A DNA stretch of 39,852 bases. It comes from Nitriliruptoraceae bacterium (lineage in GTDB: Bacteria; Actinomycetota; Nitriliruptoria; Nitriliruptorales; Nitriliruptoraceae). Below, piece by piece: positions 30,953-39,852 of this stretch. The notes under the pieces are model-generated. The model had not been told where the DNA came from, made no database searches, and saw only the letters and a list, made by a program, of their open reading frames with translations. The position numbers and the translations under genes are program-made. The DNA is taken from the NCBI GenBank assembly GCA_007136095.1, contig SLHP01000132.1, positions 1 through 39,852 of the forward strand, in the 5' to 3' direction. Position 1 is the stretch's first letter. The number at the start of each line of letters is the position of its first letter.

Positions 30953-32200
30953 CTAGCCGCAGACGTTGCGCAGCAGTCGGTACGGGTTGACCGCCGAGCC
31001 CCCACCAGGATGCAGCTCGAAGTGCACGTGGGGCGCGCTCGGGTGGGCGTTCCCCGTGGAGCCGTTCGTCCCGATCTGCTGGCCAGCACTCACCCGGGCG
31101 CCGTTGCCGACGGTGTGGGCGGTCAGGTGCATGTACCAGTAGTGGTCACCGTTGTTGCCACGCAGGATCCCCCACACCCCGGCGTTGGCACCGACCCGCT
31201 GGTGGTGCCAGGTGCCGTCGGTGATCGCCCGCACGGGGATGCCGTGCGGCCCCATGATGTCGGTACCCCGGTGCGCACGGCCGCCCGACCGCGCGAACCC
31301 CCAGCTGTCGATGAAGTGACGCGGCTGGTCGAGGGGGCAGGCCATGCCGCCACCACCCGTCGGGGCCGGCGCGGACTCGGTCGAGCTCGAGGTGTTCGAG
31401 TCGCCTCCGCCGGAGCCGCCACCGTTGCTGCTCGAGCTCTCCTGCGCGGCCTCTCGCTCCCGCGCGGCCTCTCGCTCCCGCGCGGCTCTGGCCTCCGCCT
31501 CACGGGCTTCGCGCGCCTCACGCTCACGGCGTTCCCGCTCCTCGCGTTCACGACGCTCGCGCTCGATGCGCGCAACCTCGGCACGTTCCTGCTCGGTCAG
31601 ATCCTGCTCGAGCTCCTGGAGGGACTGGAGGTCCGCGGTCAGTTCGTTACCGACCCGCTCGAAGTCCTCTTCCGCGACGCGCAGCTCCTCCACCCGTTCC
31701 TCGAGGAGCTCGGCGGCTGTCCGGGTCCGGACACGGGCCGCCGCCAGATCCTCCGTACGCACACGGTCGCCGTCCACCAGGCGCTGCACCGTGCTGGCCA
31801 TGGCCAGGGCGCTCGACGCATCTTCACCACTGAGCAGCACCGACATCGGGTCCATGGATGCACCGTGCTTGTAGGCCTCGCGCACCCGGAAGCTGACCAT
31901 CGCGTCCAGCTCACGCATGTTGCGCTCATGCCCGGCGACCTCACGTTCGAGGTCAGCGACCTCGTCCTCGAGCCCAGCGATCCGGCCGAGGAGTTCCTCG
32001 AGCTCCAACTGGTTGCTCTCGATGCGCTCCTGGACCTCGATCTGCCGTTCCTGCGCCTCAGAGAGCTGACCCCGGATCTCCTCGAGCTGCTCCTCGGCTG
32101 ACGCCGTGGTCGGCAGGGTCGCCAAGGTGGCGACGATCCCGATCAGGACGACCGCGATGAGCCACGGCCGTGACACGTGTGGATGCAGAGCGTGGAACAC
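30953..32200 (-). CDS. Secreted M23 peptidase with coiled coil, second copy
   Basis: A 415-residue exported protein of the same architecture as the one at 22500. It has a signal peptide (SRPWLIAVVLIGIVATLATL ending TTASA), a long Glu/Arg-rich coiled coil (about 35-270), a Ser/Gly linker and an M23 domain with HRGTD and the HVH of APHVHFELHPGG. A Cys two residues from the C-terminus and one near CPLDQP may pair. GTG 32200 is preferred because AAGG lies 6 nt upstream; GTG 32176 is a second option with no ribosome site. It lies between gltB and korA on the same strand with gaps on both sides, and a TAAGCT -10-like hexamer is 105 nt upstream. Confidence 0.88.
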   Translation of the reverse strand: MFHALHPHVSRPWLIAVVLIGIVATLATLPTTASAEEQLEEIRGQLSEAQERQIEVQERIESNQLELEELLGRIAGLEDEVADLEREVAGHERNMRELDAMVSFRVREAYKHGASMDPMSVLLSGEDASSALAMASTVQRLVDGDRVRTEDLAAARVRTRTAAELLEERVEELRVAEEDFERVGNELTADLQSLQELEQDLTEQERAEVARIERERREREERERREREAREAREAEARAAREREAAREREAAQESSSSNGGGSGGGDSNTSSSTESAPAPTGGGGMACPLDQPRHFIDSWGFARSGGRAHRGTDIMGPHGIPVRAITDGTWHHQRVGANAGVWGILRGNNGDHYWYMHLTAHTVGNGARVSAGQQIGTNGSTGNAHPSAPHVHFELHPGGGSAVNPYRLLRNVCG

Positions 32201-32305
32201 GAGGCACCTTGACAGGGGGTCGACATCGAGGGGTCGGGGTCGACCGAACGGGGTCCAGCGGGTCGCGACGGGCAGGGCGTGGGCCACCGCGACCGTCAGC
32301 GGCGG

Positions 32306-32311
32306 AGCTTA
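32306..32311 (-). promoter_or_regulatory. Possible -10 element for the second M23 gene
   Basis: TAAGCT on the minus strand would give a leader of about 100 nt before GTG 32200. Copies of GACGGTC lie on both sides of it, which could be a regulator site. No -35 consensus is clear. Confidence 0.3.
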
Positions 32312-32339
32312 CTGACCGTCGGCCGCGACGGTGCCCCTT

Positions 32340-32378
32340 CCATGGCCGTTCGGCCAGACTGCGCTCGAACGGCCGTGG
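32340..32378 (-). terminator. Hairpin just after gltB
   Basis: Arms 32340-32352 (CCATGGCCGTTCG) and 32366-32378 (CGAACGGCCGTGG) pair over 13 bp with one G-T wobble on the plus strand (C-A mismatch on the minus) and a 13-nt loop. The structure starts 8 nt after the gltB stop at 32387, the usual place for a terminator, and precedes the promoter of the M23 gene. No U-tract. Confidence 0.5.
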
Positions 32379-32386
32379 GGTTGCGG

Positions 32387-37066
<4,680 letters not shown>

Positions 37067-37180
37067 GGGCGAACTCCTCGACGGGAACCGGGTGGCACGA
37101 TGCGGCAGGACCGGCATCCGTGGGACCGTCGGGTCGTCACCGGGCGATCGAGCCCCGAACTTCAGGCCCCGGACGCACGA

Positions 37181-37211
37181 AACGGCGCTCCGCGGATGCG
37201 GAAGCGCCGTT
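37181..37211 (-). promoter_or_regulatory. 13-bp bulged hairpin at the 5' end of the gltB leader
   Basis: On the minus strand AACGGCGC pairs with GCGCCGTT (8 bp). After one bulged T, TCCGC pairs with GCGGA (5 bp) around a 4-nt loop, ATCC. The structure starts about 12 nt after the predicted gltB -10 and lies in a leader of about 150 nt. It may stabilise the mRNA or control gltB. It is upstream of both divergent genes, so it is not an end-of-gene terminator. Confidence 0.5.
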
Positions 37212-37222
37212 GCTTCTCGGAG

Positions 37223-37253
37223 AGCGTACCGCCCGGCTCCCTGCGCTGTCCAA
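37223..37253 (-). promoter_or_regulatory. gltB: Predicted gltB promoter
   Basis: On the minus strand TTGGACA (-35-like, 37253-37247) and TACGCT (-10, 37228-37223) are separated by 18-19 nt. This is the best two-box promoter I see in the window. It would give a leader of about 150 nt before GTG 37066. Confidence 0.45.
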
Positions 37254-37275
37254 CCTGCCCGGACCGTAGCCCGGG

Positions 37276-37281
37276 TAGGGT
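37276..37281 (+). promoter_or_regulatory. Possible -10 element for cobS
   Basis: TAGGGT lies 42 nt before the cobS ATG and fits TANNNT. There is no cobalamin riboswitch in the short leader (37282-37322), although B12 genes often have one. Confidence 0.35.
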
Positions 37282-37322
37282 CCGCGCCGCCGCCTGTCCA
37301 CACCGATCGGCCCGGAGCGCTG

Positions 37323-38123
37323 ATGGACGCCACGACCCCGCGCTCGGCACCCTGGCGGTGGCCCGCCGAGCCGATGCGCATCCTCGCGGTCGCTCTGCAG
37401 TTCCTGACCCGGCTCCCGGTCCCCCAGATCCCGGTGATCGACGGCGATCTGCGCCGGGCGACCGCCGCTTTCCCCCTCGTTGGGGTCCTCGTCGGCGGGA
37501 TCACCCTCGGCGTCTGGGCCGCCGTCGAGCCGCTCCTCGGTGCACCGGTCGCCGCCGTCGCCGCCGTGATCATGGCGGTCGCCGTCACCGGGGCGTTCCA
37601 CGAGGACGGCCTGGCCGACACGTTCGACGGGCTCTGGGGTGGCTGGGATCCCGACCGACGCATCGAGATCATGCGGGATTCCCGCATCGGCACCTACGGC
37701 GGCTGCGCGCTGGTGCTCTCGCTGCTGTTGCGGATCGCGTTGCTGGCACAGCTCGACCTCGGCGGCGCCGCCCGTGCCATCCTCGTCGGTCACGTGGTCG
37801 GCCGGGCTGCCGTCCTCGTACAGATCCGTTGGTTGGCGCCGGTCGCCGATCGCGGCTCCGGTGCACAGGTCGCCGAACCGGTCGGGCCGATCGGCTCAGC
37901 CTTCGCGCTGCTGACCACCCTCGTCGTGTGCATCGCCTGCCTGTGGCACTGGGCAGCCGTCCCGCTGGCTGTCGGCCTGGTCGGCGTCGCGGCGGTCCGC
38001 CGCGCGGCCCGTCGGCGGATCGGTGGGCTGACCGGTGACATCCTCGGCGCCACCCAACAGATCGTGCTGATCCTGACCACCGGTGCCGTCGTGGCACTCG
38101 ACCGATGGGGAGGAGCCTGGTGA
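37323..38123 (+). CDS. cobS: Adenosylcobinamide-GDP ribazoletransferase (cobalamin synthase) CobS
   Basis: CobS joins adenosylcobinamide-GDP to alpha-ribazole in the membrane, the last coupling step of cobalamin synthesis. The 266 residues show LQFLTRLPVPQIP near the N-terminus, FPLVGVLVGG, FHEDGLADTFDGLWGGWDPD with the acidic metal-binding motif, and MRDSRIGTYGGCALVLSLLL, all diagnostic. Five to seven hydrophobic helices are visible. ATG 37323 follows a TAGGGT box. It overlaps the phosphatase gene by 4 nt (GTGA), and the pair is divergent from gltB. No other cob gene is in the window. Confidence 0.95.
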   Translation: MDATTPRSAPWRWPAEPMRILAVALQFLTRLPVPQIPVIDGDLRRATAAFPLVGVLVGGITLGVWAAVEPLLGAPVAAVAAVIMAVAVTGAFHEDGLADTFDGLWGGWDPDRRIEIMRDSRIGTYGGCALVLSLLLRIALLAQLDLGGAARAILVGHVVGRAAVLVQIRWLAPVADRGSGAQVAEPVGPIGSAFALLTTLVVCIACLWHWAAVPLAVGLVGVAAVRRAARRRIGGLTGDILGATQQIVLILTTGAVVALDRWGGAW

Positions 38124-38719
38124 CACGCATCATCCTGATCCGACATGGAGCCGTCGACGCGGTCGGCACGGCCTACGGACAGCGGGTCGACCCCGCCCTG
38201 TCCGACCACGGCCGGGTCGAGGTGTCCCGGCTCCGCGAGCGCACCGAGCTCGACGGGTCGGCCATCGTGGTGCGCTCCCCGGCCCTGCGGACAAGCCAGT
38301 CGTCTGAACTGCTGGACCTCGTCCCCGACGAGGTCGATGCCCGCTGGGCCGAACGGGACCTCGGGGCCTGGGAGGGCCGCCTCTGGAAGGACGTGTGGAC
38401 CGACGTGCCCGAGGACGTACAGGTCGATCCAACGGCCTTCGCGGCCTTCACGCCACCGGACGGGGAGCCTCTGACCGATCTACGTTCCCGGGTCACCGAC
38501 GCACTCGAGGGACTCGGCCGTGAGCACAGCCGTGAGGACCCCGCTGACCACCCACCCGTCGTGGTCATCTGCCACGGCGGACCCATCCGCTGCGCCGTCG
38601 CACACGTGCTGGGCCTTGACGACGTGACGATGTTGCGACTCCGGGTGGCCACGGCCACCTCGACGTCGATGACACGCTGGCCGGATGGCAGTTGGACCCT
38701 CGAAGGCCTGGGTGCCTGA
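38120..38719 (+). CDS. cobC: Histidine phosphatase, probable alpha-ribazole phosphatase (CobC)
   Basis: A 199-residue phosphoglycerate-mutase-fold phosphatase that would remove phosphate from alpha-ribazole 5'-phosphate (or the cobalamin 5'-phosphate product of CobS). The catalytic His is in LIRHGAV (RHG). Supporting residues are SPALRTSQS (Arg), ERDLGAWEG (Glu) and the second His in CHGGPIR. GTG 38120 has GGAGGAG just upstream and overlaps the cobS stop, which is the main evidence for the CobC role among many histidine phosphatases. Confidence 0.82.
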   Translation: MTRIILIRHGAVDAVGTAYGQRVDPALSDHGRVEVSRLRERTELDGSAIVVRSPALRTSQSSELLDLVPDEVDARWAERDLGAWEGRLWKDVWTDVPEDVQVDPTAFAAFTPPDGEPLTDLRSRVTDALEGLGREHSREDPADHPPVVVICHGGPIRCAVAHVLGLDDVTMLRLRVATATSTSMTRWPDGSWTLEGLGA

Positions 38720-38817
38720 ACGCCGCCGGTAGGATGGCGACGTCGGCAGGGCAACGCCGTCGGTGGGCCGGCGTCTAGCATGGCCTGCAGATCCGCCCAC
38801 ACGCCCCGGAGCCCCGC

Positions 38818-39609
38818 ATGTCCGTCCTGCTCGAGCGCCTCGACGATGGCGTCGTCCTGCTCACCCTCGATGATCCACCCCGTATGAACGCGATGACGGC
38901 AGACATGGGTGATGCCTTGTCCGCCCGCTGTGACGAGTTGCGCGAGGACACCTCCGTACGTGTCGTCGTGGTCACGGGCGCTTCCCCAGCGTTCTCGGCG
39001 GGTGGCGATCTCGGGATGCTGGAGGATCTGGCACGGCGCACGCGCGACAGCGGGTTCGATGCCACGGACACGATGATCTCGTTCTACCGACGCTTCCTGA
39101 CGATCCGGGAGCTGCCGGTGCCGGTCATCGCCGCGATCAACGGCCATGCGATCGGTGCGGGCCTGTGCGTGGCGCTTGCCTGCGACCTACGGATCCTCGG
39201 TTCGGCGGCCAAGGTCGGACTGAACTTCTCGCAACTCGGACTCCACCCCGGTATGGCGGGGACCTGGCTCCTCCCCCGGATCGTCGGGCAGCAGCGAGCG
39301 GCAGAGTTGCTCTACACCGGCCGGATCATCACGGGCGAGGTCGCGACCGGGTACGGCCTGGCGCTGGAGCATGTCGCGAACGATGAGGTCCTTCCCCGCG
39401 CCCTCGAGCTGGCGTCGGAGATCGCCGCCGCGTCGCCCGTCGTGGTCCGTCAACTGCGCGAGACGCTCCGCAACACGGAGACCGATGACATCGAGGCGAC
39501 CCTCGAACGCGAGGGCGCCGCCCAGTCGATCAGTTACGGCACGCGGGACCTCGAGGAAGGGCTCGACGCTGCGAGGTCCCGGCGCCGTCCGGTGTTCCCC
39601 GGCCACTGA
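38818..39609 (+). CDS. Enoyl-CoA hydratase/isomerase-family protein lacking the usual glutamates
   Basis: A 263-residue crotonase-fold protein. The oxyanion-hole segments are present: SPAFSAGGDLGML (residues about 57-69) and INGHAIGAGLCVALACDLR. The two catalytic Glu residues of enoyl-CoA hydratase are replaced: GGG(C/N)E is GAGLCV here, and QPE before the LG turn is NFS. The LGLHPGMAGTWLLPRIVG block is typical of a branch lacking both. It may still act on acyl-CoA by another mechanism (isomerase, hydrolase or other), and the substrate is unknown. ATG 38818 has GGAG 6 nt upstream, and a TAGCAT -10-like box lies about 37 nt before it. It is transcribed separately from cobC. Confidence 0.85.
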   Translation: MSVLLERLDDGVVLLTLDDPPRMNAMTADMGDALSARCDELREDTSVRVVVVTGASPAFSAGGDLGMLEDLARRTRDSGFDATDTMISFYRRFLTIRELPVPVIAAINGHAIGAGLCVALACDLRILGSAAKVGLNFSQLGLHPGMAGTWLLPRIVGQQRAAELLYTGRIITGEVATGYGLALEHVANDEVLPRALELASEIAAASPVVVRQLRETLRNTETDDIEATLEREGAAQSISYGTRDLEEGLDAARSRRRPVFPGH

Positions 39610-39724
39610 GCTGCCTGCAGCTGCCCGTCGGTCTCGCCCGGTGGCGTCCTGCGTGGCCGGGGCAGTCGACGTGGGTGGGGTCGGTCACCTCGTCGTGCCG
39701 TCGTTCGGTGTTCCCGGCCACTGA
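39590..39724 (+). repeat. Duplicated 3' end of the crotonase gene plus G-rich repeats
   Basis: CGGTGTTCCCCGGCCACTGA at 39590-39609 (last codons and stop) recurs minus one C at 39706-39724. The preceding GCCGTC is also shared. Beyond this, GACGTGGGTGGGG-type strings occur near 39668 and 39736 and further G runs follow to 39811. No coding region in 39610-39852 can be supported. Confidence 0.6.
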
Positions 39725-39852
39725 CGGGCGCGTGTTGACGTGGGTGGGGGCCCGGCTGCTCGTGGCGGCCGGGCTATGCGGGGTGGAGTGTTCGTCGGTG
39801 GGGTGGGTCGCTGGTGGCGGTGCGGTTCCCACGTCGCACGGTCACGGTGCCG

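Noticed and set aside
32201-32386. A ydaO (cyclic di-AMP) riboswitch before the M23 gene
   Set aside because: These often precede cell-wall hydrolases in actinobacteria, but the conserved ydaO core sequences are absent and the leader is only about 100 nt.
37282-37322. A cobalamin riboswitch before cobS
   Set aside because: The leader is only about 40 nt and contains no B12-box.

Overview
The window is high-GC DNA from an actinobacterium. The signs are the base composition and strong codon-position GC bias, the frequent GTG starts, the TANNNT-type -10 elements, the phosphatidylinositol mannoside (PIM) lipid cluster attached to thrS and pdxST, ferredoxin-dependent 2-oxoglutarate oxidation (KorAB), and PhoP-like 11-nt direct repeats. 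The lineage is probably a deep-branching one such as Nitriliruptoria/Euzebyales rather than Mycobacteriales, but that is inference from gene content only. No insertion sequence, prophage, CRISPR array or rRNA is visible. One tRNA (Val, CAC) is present.

Layout. At 1-197 no gene is visible. At 198-705 there is a small two-gene pair that looks like a toxin-antitoxin module. From 9373 down to 793 (minus strand) runs thrS, a HIT/Ap4A-type protein, pgsA-like PI(P) synthase, PatA-like acyltransferase, PimA, a DUF3048 lipoprotein, pdxS and pdxT. Several junctions are 1-4 nt stop/start overlaps. At 9688-15560 (plus) lie a two-TM protein, an uncharacterised 380-aa protein coupled to a phytoene-desaturase-like FAD enzyme, a Nudix hydrolase and FtsH, followed by tRNA-Val on the minus strand. 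At 15727-21699 is a phosphate/anion transport island: a Pho-box-like triple repeat, Na/Pi cotransporter 1, PhoU-like 1, a SulP permease, a 460-nt non-protein region, Na/Pi cotransporter 2 and PhoU-like 2. The non-protein region holds a tiny ORF with an extreme Shine-Dalgarno sequence and a string of hairpins ending in a 15-bp terminator-like stem.

At 21723-25919 is a cell-envelope group: an anti-sigma-like membrane protein, an M23 peptidase with coiled coil, and a VanW/peptidoglycan-binding protein. At 25796-26886 a stand-alone HIRAN protein, whose end runs antisense into the vanW-like gene, is divergent from a PNPOx-fold protein. From 37066 down to 26916 (minus) run the glutamate synthase large subunit with a hairpin leader, a second M23 peptidase, korA, korB and a RecB/Cas4-like nuclease. 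At 37323-39609 (plus) are cobS, a CobC-like phosphatase and an enoyl-CoA hydratase-family protein. The last 240 bp hold no gene that I can support, only short G-rich repeats.

How it fits together. PgsA, PatA and PimA make PIM-type envelope lipids. PdxST make pyridoxal phosphate. KorAB supplies or uses reduced ferredoxin around 2-oxoglutarate, and GltB consumes 2-oxoglutarate and glutamine. CobS and CobC finish the cobalamin lower ligand. The most unusual region is 19371-19832, which I propose is a separate small transcript.
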